From assembly GCF_009870125.1 (NCBI RefSeq), contig NC_046683.1, positions 28,238,129 to 28,302,128 of the forward strand: 64,000 nucleotides of DNA, in the 5' to 3' direction. Source of the DNA: Drosophila pseudoobscura (lineage: Eukaryota; Arthropoda; Insecta; Diptera; Drosophilidae). A program made the translations under genes and the position numbers. Below the pieces are notes generated by a model that was given only the letters and a program-made list of their open reading frames with translations, was not told the origin of the DNA and searched no databases. Shown one piece after another: positions 1 to 10,054 of the stretch. How positions within the stretch are numbered: the stretch's first letter is position 1; the number at the start of each line of letters is the position of its first letter.

Positions 1-3000
1 CTAGCAACTAATCTATATATAGCAAACGTTGGGGAGGAGCACACCTTCGTAGGTCCGACCTCATCCAACGTGCTAGACCTAACACTTGCAATGGGAAACA
101 GTACTACGGTATCTAGCTGGAGGGTCCTCGATAGACCATCCTTCTCAGACCATAAGTACATTCAGTTCAAGTGCGAATTCAAACACCTTTCGAAGACAAC
201 AGTCTATAGAAACCCCCGGAACACAAACTGGGCAAAGTTTAAAAAGACAGTTACTTCGAAGCTCGCGAATCCGGGCTCAGTGAAATCCGCGGAGGATATA
301 GAGAAGTCCCTAAAGACCCTATCCAACGAGCTACTGAACGCCTACCATGCATCGTGCAAACCCTCGAGAACGAAGAGGAGGTCCAAGCCATTCTGGTGGA
401 ACCGAGATCTCTCTCTCCAAAGGAACAACCTCAAGGAATTCTTCAAGATCGCCAAACAAGCGAACGAGGAGATTGTCAATGAGGAATATAAAATCCTACT
501 TAGGAGCTACAAGAAGGAAATACGTAAGGCACAAAGGAACTCGTGGAGAAACTTCTGCTCCAACATCGAGAAAGTGCCCGAAACCGCCAGGCTTCGGAAG
601 CTGCTTTCAAAGCAGCCCACAGTACAGAGCCAACTAAAACTAGACAACGGACAGTGGACAGAGGGCAGCAAAGAAGCCCTAACAGCACTAATGGAGGCGC
701 ACTTCCCTGGATGCACCGAGGTCACTGACGCCAAGGAGCATCAGGACCTAGCAACCGAGGAACAACACCCTCCAATAGGTCTGTTAACCACTAAGAGAAT
801 ACACTGGGCCATAGACTCCTTCGCGGGCATAAAAGCACCAGGACTGGACGGGATATTCCCAGCCATGATGCAGTTGACCAAAGAGGTTATCACCCCATGG
901 CTCCTCGCAATATACTCAGCATGCCTAAGTACGGGCTATATCCCCATCCAATGGAGAACCTCGAGAGTTGTCTTCCTCCCTAAGGCAGGAAAGTGCAGCC
1001 ACGTGAGTCCCAAGGACTACAGACCGATAAGCCTTACCTCCTTTATACTAAAAACACTAGAAAAGCTGTTGGATTTGCACATCAGGAATGAGGTAGAGGG
1101 ACTGATGTCAACAAACCAACACGCCTACACTAAAGGGCACTACACTCGCTAGTAGCCACCATCGAGAGCGCCCTTCACAACAAAAAGTATGCTTTGGGAG
1201 CATTTGTGGACATCTCAGGAGCATTCAACAACGTGGCCACAACCGCAATAACAAGTCGCCTAGAAGCGAATAACATACACCCTGCAATCAACGTCTGGAT
1301 CAAAAACCTAAGTTGCAGACGGGTGCAATCGGAGTGGGGCACTGCTTCCATGGTAAAGGGGGCACACAGAGGCACACCTCAGGGTGGAGTCCTGCCGCCA
1401 CTACTGTGGAATCTGGTGGTCGACGACCTCATCAAGAGATTTGAAAGGAAGGCCCCAAAGATAACGGCTTATGCAGATGACATAAGCATACTTATTACGG
1501 GTGTATGTCCATCGACCCTCAGCTCCTTAATGGAACGTACACTCAGGGAGATACGTGAGTGGGCGGAAGAGGTAGGACTCAGTATCAACGCGGACAAGAC
1601 GGACCTCATCCTCTTTACCAAGAGGTACAAGGAACCGATATGGACCCCCCCGAAAATTGACCAAACTAGGCTGACCCCAAAATCACAGGTGAAATACCTA
1701 GGCACAGTACTGGACAGCAAGCTGTCATGGAGGCCCAATGTAGTGGAAAGGGTGAAGAAGGCTACCATTGCGCTTTATGCATCCAAGAAGATGCTCAGCA
1801 GCACATGGGGCCTGTCACCTGCTCTAATGCACTGGATCTACATCTCGGTGGTGCGACCAACTCTGCTGTATGGAGCCTTAGTGTGGTGGCAGGCTACTGA
1901 AAAGAAGACATACCATAAGCTTATGGAGAAGACTCAGCGACAGGCTCTGCTCTGTATTACAGGGGCGCTGAGGTCAACCCCAACAAAAGCACTCGAAACC
2001 ATACTCGGAATCGACCCCCTGGACATTCAAGCTCGCCTGATTGCGGGAAAGGCAGCACAACGCCTCATAGCATCAGGAAATCTATCGCCACAAGGATACG
2101 GGCACAGTTCAATCGGCAGGGAAATGACCAGATCAACTGACTACATGACCCCCCAAACTTGCCTTGACGTCAAAACAACCACATCTCTGGGACCTGAAGA
2201 CTGGAAGATTGGAAGGGACCAAACTGAGCACCTCAATATATACACAGACGGCTCCAAGATGGACGGAGGAGTAGGAGCGGGCCTATACTGCACAGACCCC
2301 GTGATAAGGCTGTCGTATAAGCTACCCGACCCATGCAGCATATTCCAGGCAAGTTTTTGCCATCGGGAAAGCAGCGGAAGTCGCTCTCCGCACAGAACGA
2401 ACACACGATGCGGTCAACCTATTCGTCGACAGCCAAGCGGCGATAAAATCCATGCAGTCGTCCGTGGTCTGTTCCAGAAGTGTCTTGGCGAGCAGGGAGG
2501 CATTAGACATCCTAAGCACGACAAAGACAGTGCGGATCTATTGGGTTCCCAGCCACCAGGGCATCGAAGGAAACGAAGCGGCGGACGTACTAGCTAAGGA
2601 AGGCGTCGGGCTGGAGAATAGGAGAACCGAGAACGTGCCTGTCTCCCTCAGAACGCTGCAAGGCGATCTAGAGAAGCAGGCTAGAGCACAGACTGATAGC
2701 AGGTGGAGGAGTACCACCACCTGCAGAACCTCGAAGATAATGTGCAAGGAGCGCAACGAGAAACTTAGCCACTACCTACTGCATCTACCACGAAAGGACT
2801 GCAGACTGATGGTGGGAATACTAACAGGTCACTGTCTGGCTGCTGCACATGCAGCAAAGCTAGGCATCACCAACAGAGACAGTTGCAGGAAATGTGAGGA
2901 ACCTGGGGCTATCGAAACCCTGGAACATCTCATCTGCAACTGTCCGGCTCTCTCAAGGGCAAGGAGGAGATACCTGGGCGCCCCAGTGTTGGCATCACTG

Positions 3001-3087
3001 GAAGATGCCTCCAAAAGGACGCCTCAGGAACTGCTGGCCTATGCTAAAAACACCTCGATTCTCGGGGACTTTTTAAAACCACATTAA
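1..3087 (+). pseudogene. LINE A ORF2: endonuclease C-terminus, reverse transcriptase, RNase H, zinc knuckle
   Basis: The reading frame is open from base 1. The SDH motif that ends APE-type endonucleases is at 145-153. RT fingers and palm follow, with the APGLDG block near 838, FLPKAGKCS near 973, RPISL at 1021-1035 and the catalytic YADD at 1470-1481. RNase H shows YTDGS near 2243 and the WVPSHQGIEGNEAAD block near 2540. A C-x2-C...H...C knuckle lies at about 2884-2940. Two lesions break the frame. Near 1137 about 19 bases present in the other copies (including GGAAATCAGTGG) are missing. Near 2350 two bases are lost just before the catalytic Glu region of RNase H. The product would nick target DNA and copy LINE RNA into it. 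As it stands it cannot give one polypeptide. Confidence 0.85.
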
Positions 3088-3196
3088 CACTCCCGCGACG
3101 GTTCATACACCCCCCCATCCGGATAACTAAGGGCCATATTGGCCTATGCGCGGCCCCGCTGAGGGCCGTCCGGGTTAACCTAACCTAACCTAACCT
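1..3196 (+). mobile_element. LINE A copy 1, LOA/Bilbo-like non-LTR retrotransposon (3' part)
   Basis: The window opens inside the element, so its 5' end, ORF1 and most of the endonuclease lie outside. ORF2 runs from base 1 to 3087, followed by a 109-bp 3' UTR that contains GGGGCC-rich sequence and ends in short tandem TAACC units instead of poly(A). RNase H downstream of an APE-endonuclease/RT places it near the LOA (Bilbo, TRIM, Baggins) or I groups; the clade name is an inference. This is the least degraded LINE A: it keeps the Trp codon at 229-231 and the RPISL motif at 1021-1035, both lost in the other four copies, so it belongs to a different sublineage. Confidence 0.85.
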
Positions 3197-3781
3197 TTAT
3201 TTAACTTGACCAGTTAATAACATAGCTGAAATTGGTTCCCAATTCAATGTTAATAAAATATCTTATAAGTATTTATTTAACATGATCACGTAATAACATA
3301 GCAATATGATGCACACTTACATTCAACATGTTGCCAAGCTGCACATACTTAAGCAAATGTTGCTGCAACATGTTGCGAATTTGGTAATTCAGTCTAAAAA
3401 ATCGCTGTCCCGTATCCTTACTACTTGGTGGCGCCACCTATCGGCGATAATGTGAACTAACTTCGATCTCAATCCTGTTTCTCAATCATGTAAAATCCTC
3501 TCAAATCGATCCTTCGCTCATTTATATTCTCTCTCCTCCCTCTTACTGTCAATGAACCTGTTTTTACGATTGGTCCCGTGTTGCGATTCAAACAACCCTC
3601 AAACAGGTAGGTCATCCCTTTGTAATGAATCTAATGTGATAGTTTAGAGGTATTTTTTAAGTGTTTCCTGAAAACGGTTTCGATGCCCTTGAACCTTTCT
3701 ACTTTCTCTATAATTTATATTCCTCCTTTGTGTACCTAACACTGTCCCATAGCAAAGTGCCTATATAATAACTACTTTCCT
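3197..3781. other. Unassigned AT-rich spacer
   Basis: No coding frame or known element was recognised here. An imperfect repeat of a TTTATTTAAC...TAATAACATAGC block occurs at about 3197 and 3270. ACATGTTGC occurs twice, near 3329 and 3368. There is a 12-bp perfect palindrome GGTGGCGCCACC at 3427-3438, and a pyrimidine-rich tract near 3520-3545. The right edge at 3782 is where sequence shared with 9867 onward begins, so this spacer lies just outside the 6.09-kb duplicated unit. Confidence 0.4.
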
Positions 3782-3946
3782 ATAAAAAACCAATCTACCA
3801 GTTTAACATTTAGGATGAGGATAACCAGGAACACGGCGTTTGCTATGCCTGCGAGAAACAAATTTCTGATGATGATCGAGAAAAATTCTTTGATCAGTTT
3901 ACAGGTCAATATGTAGGTCCTATTCATAAGGTGTGTAAACAGACAG
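3782..3946 (+). pseudogene. Type-B DNA polymerase fragment (Maverick/Polinton-like), tail copy 1
   Basis: This 165-bp segment nearly repeats 9867-10032. Translated, it gives a cysteine pair (CYACE) followed by an acidic DDDREKFFDQFTG run and a GPIHKVCK ending. That resembles the C-x2-C ... H-x2-C module that follows the exonuclease start in protein-primed B-family polymerases of Maverick/Polinton-type elements. One in-frame stop lies near 3813. It ends abruptly at 3946, where errantivirus pol begins. Only the family-level match is claimed. Confidence 0.45.
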
Positions 3947-3968
3947 ATTAAATGAATTTGACTTCAAA

Positions 3969-4854
3969 ATGAAATTCTTACCAGGAAAGGAGAACCATGT
4001 AGCCGATGCGCTATCAAGAGTAAAGATTAACGAAAACCTACTTGGGGAAACCATTAATAGTGATTTTGCAATGGTCCATAGCGCGCAAGAAGATAATGCA
4101 AATTACATTCCACTTACAGAGCGACCAATCAATTACTATAATAGGCAAATAGAACTGATTAAAGGTAATGAGGATAAGGTAGAAACATCCCACAATTTCC
4201 ACAAGATACTGATAAAAATCACTTATACTGAAATGACAGAGTCATTAGCAAAAGATATAATAAAGGAATATGTGTAAACCAAAAAGAGTGCATTATATTT
4301 CCATAGTGAAATAGACTTCCCACTGTTCCAAAGGGCATTCCTAAAAATAATCAGTCCCAATCACTTGATGTGAAAATGTGAAAATCGAAATCACTACCAG
4401 TAAAAACGGAGTTTCTGATGAAGAACGGCTACATAAAACGATCAATGACAAATTAAGAATTATTTCAAGCGAGGATAACATAGAGAACAAGCTCACAAAA
4501 TTCGAGTTAATTCTATACACTTATAATCATAAATCGGTTCATAATACTACAAAAAGATCCCCAGCTGATATCTTCCTGTACGCCGGACTACCAGATTATA
4601 ACACCCAACTGAATAAGGTTAGGAAGATCAATCATTTAAATAACGATAGAATCGACTTTGAAGTAGACACACGCTACAAGAATGCACCCCTAGTTAAAAC
4701 AAAAACAACCAATCCGTTCAAAATAACAGGGGAAATTCGGCAGGTAGACTATAAAACGAAATTCAAAAGAAAGAAGAAGTCTAATAAAAGTAAATATGAT
4801 AATTGCAGAGTACCCGAAGAGAGTACTGGGAATCTGGAGCTACAACATGATTAA
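3969..4854 (+). pseudogene. Errantivirus pol 3' part: RNase H tail and integrase, core deleted
   Basis: The first part, 3969-4277, encodes the end of RNase H ([14 protein letters not shown], the conserved tether in gypsy pol) and the start of the integrase N-terminal region, then stops at TAA (4275-4277). The second part, 4378-4854, encodes the integrase region around the catalytic Glu (DEERLHKTIND) plus a basic C-terminal tail rich in Lys and Arg. Compared with 42341-43501, about 490 bp between them are gone: the HHCC zinc module and the first two catalytic Asp residues. The deletion scar holds the octamer ATGTGAAA twice in tandem near 4368-4383. Integrase activity is impossible. Confidence 0.8.
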
Positions 4855-5639
4855 GATTATAATCTTACTAATGTTCACCGTAATACAGTCTACCGGATAG
4901 AATATAGAGATAGATCCCATCAACTCAAGGAATAAATATCTCATTTTCAAAACAGATACCATTAACATACCCATTAATTATGAATATCATTATTTAACAA
5001 TTAATATAACAAGAACAGATGAAACATATCAGAGTTTACTAGACCAGGCAACCCAATTTAATAACGTAATCCAAGTTCAATATTTAGTCGAGACATTGCA
5101 ACGTAAATTCAACGGCATAAAAATAGCCAAAAGAAACAAAAGAGGCCTTTAAATGCAGTAGGCACAATTTATAAATATCTATTTGGAAAGTTAGATCAAG
5201 ATGATAGAGTCGAACTAGAAGGGAAAATAGACAATCTGGCTAGCCACAGTGTTCAAGCTAACGAATTAAACTTAATAATTCAAGCAGTAAATTCTGGCAT
5301 AGAAGTTGTCAATAAATTAAACAAGTATAATGATAGGAAGGAAGGAAGCAATTCGAAATACTAATATTTAACCTTCAACATTTTACTGAGTACATTAGAG
5401 AATATTGAATTAGTCATGCAGCTAACAAGATTAGGGATTTTTAATCCAAAATTATTAAGGCAGGATTACCTGAAACACATCGATTCAGAGAAATTATTAA
5501 ATATCAAAACATCTACCTGGTTGGAATCAGACACTAACGAAATACTAATAATTTCCAACATCCCACGAGAGATCAGAAATATTCCTATACTTAAAATTGT
5601 CCCATATCCAGATGAAGACAATAACATTCTCACTGACCT
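4847..5639 (+). pseudogene. Errantivirus env fragment, multiply interrupted
   Basis: The ATG at 4847 overlaps the pol stop, as in related copies. The frame has an N-terminal hydrophobic segment like a signal peptide, then a TAG near 4899 and a TAA near 4934, and a further stop just after the fusion-peptide-proximal basic stretch near 5150. Frame is regained in 5416-5649, which encodes an ectodomain segment. The membrane anchor and tail are absent, because the sequence jumps into an LTR at about 5640. Errantivirus env is a baculovirus F-like fusion glycoprotein by family knowledge. This copy is clearly dead. Confidence 0.75.
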
Positions 5640-6154
5640 AACACCCTAAGCTAGGAGTCGAACATAAAACAATAGATGCCGCGTATCCAGCCGCACTAGA
5701 ATCACGCCACCCTCCAGAGATCAATTACTAATCGATTCTCAAGAACCACGCCATCCTAGCTCACCAATCAGAATTGGGCACAAAACCAAGGAGGCCATAT
5801 TTCAGCCACCCCCAAGTAAAGCAACACCGATCATACGCAGCGGAAGCCTTTCATCAAAAGCCGCCTTTCCCACATATCGATCGAGTCACGTACTCCATCA
5901 CCGAAGCCGCAGCCAACGCCTCCGAATCCCAATCCGAGCATCGTAATATAAATAGTCTACATCTAAGTAAGCAGTCAGTTCTGTTCAAGACAAACGTCAA
6001 TCGCGACACCGTCGGAGAATTCACCCAAGTTAATTCCGTTTAAGACATCTGACCTTAGTCATCGTCGGGGAAACAAACTACTCATTGTACGCTAAGTTTA
6101 AGTGAATAAATAAATCTTTTTTAAAACTTAAACTTGAGTGTCGCATATTTTACT
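5640..6154 (+). repeat. Errantivirus LTR, 5'-truncated
   Basis: It aligns with the 3' four-fifths of the 640-bp LTRs at 18383 and 30168. It lacks the AGTGACATATC start and first ~160 bp but keeps the TATA box TATAAATA (5947-5954), an AATAAA poly(A) signal (near 6108) and the terminal ATTTTACT ending at 6154. What follows (ATATACATATGTATATAATA) is the polymerase-B element flank, the same flank seen after the LTRs at 12383, 24188 and 35861. Confidence 0.85.
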
Positions 6155-6519
6155 ATATACATATGTATATAATAAATATAACACATTTAAACACTATTTA
6201 TTTTCAATGTTTTCTGTTTTACTTTTGATTGTTTGAATTTCACTTCCTCTTATTACAAGAGAATCATAGGATTCGTTTGAAACAGGTTTCTTCCAAATGA
6301 GGATTACACAAAAAGAATAAGTGGATTTCAGGTAGAATAGAGGTTGTAACCTTTCCCTCATATTATTAGATTGACCCAGTAGTAATCGTTTGAAAAAGGT
6401 TTGTGACCAGGTACTGTGTTTGAGGCGATAAAAATGATGCCATTTAGAAAGGAAACCCTTAGTCCTATTTCAATAGTGAAAGTGGTTAGTTCGGTACAAA
6501 AAAAAAAATAAAACTTAAA

Positions 6520-6936
6520 ATGGCATCAAAAGTTAAGTGCAACATGTGTGATAAGTCCGATGACTTTATAGAGTTTCAATCTCATTATGAGAGATGCTCT
6601 GACTCTCGTAATAATGTGGTGTGTGACCTTTGCTCTAGGTCCATCGACTTAATAGAGTTTGATAGTCATTATGAAACATGCTTGGGACCTAGGAATGCTT
6701 TTGAGATTCTTATGATCAAAGGATCTAAATCAAGGGATCTCCAAGATCCTTTAACGTCAGGTGCTTCCAAACGGCGTCGATTGGATACTCCGATGGAACT
6801 TAGGATTATTGACTGTTCAATTTGCGATGAAAGTTATCCTCCGTCTAGGGAAAGACGCCATATGATGTCGGACAAACATAAGAATGCAAGAGCAGCTCAA
6901 CTAGAGGAAAATGAGAAAAATGGAAACGTCATTTAA
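6520..6936 (+). pseudogene. Polymerase-B N-terminal zinc-finger region, first copy
   Basis: This is an open 138-codon frame from a true ATG preceded by an A-rich tract. It encodes three zinc-binding modules: C-x2-C-x11-H-x3-C near residues 5-24, a second similar unit near residues 34-53, and a C-x2-C...H...H unit near residues 98-122. Basic residues sit between them (SKRRRL). The frame stops at TAA (6934-6936), but the family frame resumes a few bases later, so the stop is a lesion and not a natural end. It may have been the N-terminus of a longer polymerase. No host gene of this form is recognised. Confidence 0.5.
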
Positions 6937-7733
6937 ATTTCAACGGAGTCGCGATTTCCTTTAAAATCATATCGTGTTCACTCAAATAAAAGTGAAAAGA
7001 TTGATTTAAAAGAGTTTTTTCATGATTGCAAAACTGATATTATCAATTTATTGCGTCACTGTATGAGTGAGTACACATCCATAAAATACAATTTAAAAGT
7101 ATATGGATTATACGTTAAACACACTGATGATGAAAGCTAAACAGAAACAATGAAGCATTTCATTACTCCATACAAACCAATATATAAAAACTTAATAGAG
7201 TTTGACAGTCATTATGAAACATGCTTGGGACCTAGGAATGCTTTTGAGATTCTTATGATCAAAGGATCTAAATCAAGTGATCTCCAAGATCCTTTAACGT
7301 CAGGTGCTTCCAAACGGCGTCGATTGGATACTCCGATGGAACTAAGGATTATTGACTGTTCAATTTGCGATGAAAGTTACCCTCCGTCTAGGGAAAGACG
7401 ACATATGATGTCGGACAAACATAAGAATGCAAGAGCAGCTCAACTAGAGGAAAATGAGAAAAATGGAAACGTCATTTAAATTTCAACGGAGTCGCGATTT
7501 CCTTTAAAATCATATCGTGTTCACTCAAATAAAAGTGAAAAGATTGATTTAAAAGAGTTTTTTCATGATTGTAAAAATGATATTATCAATTTATTGCGTC
7601 ACTGTATGAGTGAGTACAGATCCATAAAATACAATTTAAAAGTATATGGATTATACGTTAAAAGCACTGATGATGAAGGCTTAACAGAAACAATAAAGCA
7701 TTTCATTACTCCATACAAACCAATATATGAAAA
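6648..7733 (+). repeat. Tandem 543-bp duplication inside the polymerase-B gene
   Basis: The segment 6648-7190 (starting CTTAATAGAG) is repeated at 7191-7733 with about 97-98% identity by eye. The join falls in the run AATATATAAAAA. It duplicates the second and third zinc modules and about 120 following codons. The first copy has a TAA where the second reads GGCTTAACA. The same duplication is present at 36353-37438, so it predates the larger duplications. Confidence 0.85.
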
Positions 7734-8470
7734 CGAGCTGATTGATGATCATATAAATGATACCATAGAAAATTTAATAACTGTCAGCAGTGAATTTCAG
7801 GAGAAGGATTCAGGTTGGGCAATAAAGTGTTTTAAATATTTTTAACTTACCATACCTGCTCCCAAAAAAATTAAGTCACGAAGTGCACTCATAAATGTTA
7901 AAAATTACGTTGATTTTTGCTTCAAGTAATATGTTTTAGCATCATTAGCCTATGGAAAACAACTTAAAACTATATATTAAACAGCAGCATTAAAAAAAAT
8001 TTCCCGAGATAAGTTAACAATACCATCATCCTATCGGTGCGGAAACATACGGCAAGACATCATTTATTATGAAGGAGTAAGATTAAATTTTTCCGGAATT
8101 GAGTTTTCAATAACAAGCAATCAACAAGAATCAAGCGATTCAAATCAGCAAGTGAGGATTTTAGCATCAATGTTTTTGAAGTCGATGAGAATGGAAAAAA
8201 CGTTGTGGGACCCCGAGGACTAAGAAAATTCGGACTCACCACATAAACTTGCTTGCAATTAATAGTGATAATATGCAAATGATGCATTATGCATATATAA
8301 CGTGCATGAGAAAATTATGTTATTCACAACATAGTGAATCCCAGAATACTTACATAATAAATATTTTTGCGAGAACTGTTTGCAATTTTATAGTACAACA
8401 AATACTATTCATGACACTAAAGAGTGTGGAAAAGTTGCTGCTTTTTATCCCGAACCTAATACCAACGAGA
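7191..8470 (+). pseudogene. Polymerase-B gene, middle region
   Basis: After the internal duplication the coding sense continues in pieces: 7191-7479, 7594-7845 (ending just after the KDSGW motif), then frame changes through 7860-8260 with recognisable GIEF, IN-V-like and HINLLAINSDNMQMMHYAYI blocks. Finally 8370-8470 shows CENCLQFY...H...C. Order and spacing fit the region between the N-terminal fingers and the exonuclease domain of B-family polymerases in Maverick-like elements. At least four frameshifts or stops separate the blocks. The frame would continue into 9517 onward if INE-1 were absent, showing that INE-1 inserted into this gene. Confidence 0.5.
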
Positions 8471-8510
8471 GGGAACGTTGTGAGTTGCTGCGGAGACCGC
8501 AAATCTACAT

Positions 8511-9516
8511 TTATACCCGATAATTAGTCAGTACGGCTAGATTGATCGACAAAGAGTGCGTGTGGTAGAGACAGAAAATCAGTCTGAGCGTGACATCGTG
8601 CGTAGCCAGTGCAAATTGATTTGTTCCTTTTGGCAATAAAAATGATCTGATCCAGACTCAGCAATCTGATAGATATGATCATTATCTATGATTCTGCGTT
8701 TTTAGTTTTCTCGTATCCTCAATATTGTGGATGCAACAGTTCTTCGTCCTTTGTGGGGGTGGGGCGAAATTTTGAGATATACGTTTTATAGTGAGATCTA
8801 ACAGGAGTGCGGATACCAAATTTGGTTACTCTAGCCTTAATAGTCTCTGAGATTTCTGAATATTCCCAGATTTGCATCCTTTGAGGGGGCGGAAGGGGGT
8901 GTGGCGAAATTTTGAAACAAACTCGTCTCGGTCCGATATATTAGGAGTGTGTGTACCAAATTTGGTTGCTCTAGCTTTTATAGTCTCTGAAATCTAGGCG
9001 CTAGTGTTTTACTCTAAGCAAAGCCGGCTATGCTACGTGCGTGTTAGAGAGAGACAGGGCGAGAAAAAATGAAATTGTTTTCTTGATGCTGGCTATAATA
9101 ATAATACGATCCAATTCAGATTCTGCAGTCTAAAAGATATGGTCATTCTCAACGATTCTACGATTTGGTTTTATCGTATCTTAAAAATGTGGATGCCACA
9201 GATTTTCGTCCTTTGTGGGGGCGGAAGTGGGCGGGGCGAAGTTTTGAAATATTTTTGTAGCAGTGACATATCACAGATGTCTGGATCTAAAACATCGATG
9301 CTCTAGCTCTTATAGTCTTTGAGCACTAGGCGCTGAAGGGGACGGACAGACGGACGGACGGACAGACATACGGGGCTCAATCGACTCGGCTATTGATGCT
9401 GATCAAGAATATATATACTTTATGGGGTCGGAAGCGATTCTTTCTGGACGTTACACACATCCACTTTTACCACAAATCTAATATACCCCAATACTCATTT
9501 TGAGTATCGGGTATAA
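8511..9516 (-). mobile_element. INE-1/DINE-1 (Helentron-type non-autonomous) element
   Basis: It is bounded by TTATACCCGATAATT on the left and GAGTATCGGGTATAA on the right. It contains the hallmark GGACGGACAGACGGACGGAC run (the GTCY proto-microsatellite, 9340-9370), the GATCAAGAATATATATACTT and TATGGGGTCGGAAGC blocks near 9400-9435, and three internal repeats of a TTTGTGGGGG...GGGGCGAAATTTTGA module (about 8750, 8880, 9210). These match the INE-1/DINE-1 family of Drosophila as I know it. There is no coding capacity. It splits the polymerase-B gene between its zinc module and its exonuclease domain and is absent from the related copy ending at 37976. Confidence 0.8.
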
Positions 9517-10032
9517 AAATGTATTCAAAAGTTCTTCTAAAAAACTATCTCCACCAGTAGTAATTTATGCTGACATCGAAGCAGTTTTGGAAAATTACCA
9601 TATAAATCTTAGTGAACCATCAAAATTATCAACTACTATGGATCAGAGGCATACAGCATGTGCAGCATCATTTTATTTTGTACATAAATACAATGAACAT
9701 CTAAATGAGATGTGGACATACGAAGGTAAATATTTTAACATTCCAGCAAAGGCAATAAACTCATAAACATTATGATTTCGTTATTTCAGGACCGGATTGT
9801 ATCCAAAAATTTTGTCAAGCACTTAGGATGAAAACCGATGGACTTTATGAGAAGTATTGGAAGTCTTATAAAAAACCAATCTACCAGTTTAACATTTAGG
9901 ATGAGGATAACCAGGAACACGGCGTTTGCTATGCCTGCGAGAAACAAATTTCTGATGATGATCGAGAAAAATTCTTTGATCAGTTTACAGGTCAATATGT
10001 AGGTCCTATTCATAAGGTGTGTAAACAGACAG
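9517..10032 (+). pseudogene. Type-B DNA polymerase exonuclease-domain fragment
   Basis: Resuming directly after INE-1, the frame reads SPPVVIYADIEAVLE near 9555-9600, an Exo I motif (D-x-E) of 3'-5' proofreading exonucleases in B-family polymerases. Then come HTACAASFYFV, a GPDCIQKF block near 9790 and a C-x2-C motif near 9935. The TAA at 9764-9766 is followed by continued similarity (KHYDFVISGPDC in another frame), so a frameshift is present. It ends at 10032 in errantivirus pol. A protein-primed polymerase of a Maverick/Polinton-like element is the best reading; an endogenous large-DNA-virus polymerase is the alternative. Confidence 0.55.
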
Positions 10033-10054
10033 ATTAAATGAATTTGACTTCAAA

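Larger units (their letters stand above)
3947..5639 (+). mobile_element. Errantivirus fragment E0 (pol 3' end and env)
   Basis: This piece of a gypsy-type LTR retrovirus starts abruptly in the RNase H/integrase linker and ends inside env. It is fused at about 5640 to the middle of an LTR with 2-3 bases of shared sequence, so the env C-terminus and the LTR start are deleted. It carries the integrase-core deletion near 4367 common to E0-E3. The + orientation matches every other errantivirus piece in the window. Confidence 0.85.
6155..8510 (+). mobile_element. Maverick/Polinton-like fragment, DNA polymerase B gene (long form, copy 1)
   Basis: A continuous but decayed coding stretch runs from a zinc-finger N-terminus (ATG 6520) through an internal 543-bp duplication to a C-x2-C...H...C module near 8372-8435, where INE-1 interrupts it. 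Family features recognised are a KDSGW motif near 7805, an INFxGIEFP-like block near 8085, an HINLLAI block near 8240 and a CENCL...H...C finger. These recur in long polymerase-B proteins of Maverick/Polinton and related arthropod DNA transposons or viruses. No terminal inverted repeats, capsid, ATPase or integrase genes of such an element are present, so only the polymerase gene is represented. Confidence 0.55.
3782..9867 (+). repeat. 6.09-kb duplication unit (first copy)
   Basis: The sequence beginning TAAAAAACCAATCTACCAG near 3783 recurs near 9869, and the polymerase-B to errantivirus junction at 3946/3947 recurs identically at 10032/10033 (offset 6086). The second copy then follows the same errantivirus pol tail and env but carries a different 3' history: it keeps the env C-terminus and a 373-bp LTR, where this copy has a deletion and a longer LTR fragment. 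The duplication therefore predates those deletions, or the copies were later exchanged. Confidence 0.65.

Noticed and set aside
3176..3196. TAACC repeats as a telomere or subtelomere
   Set aside because: They are 2-4 units long, sit at every LINE A 3' end, and dipteran telomeres do not use this repeat.
3427..3438. 12-bp palindrome GGTGGCGCCACC as a protein-binding operator
   Set aside because: A single occurrence with no nearby gene or promoter; chance cannot be excluded.
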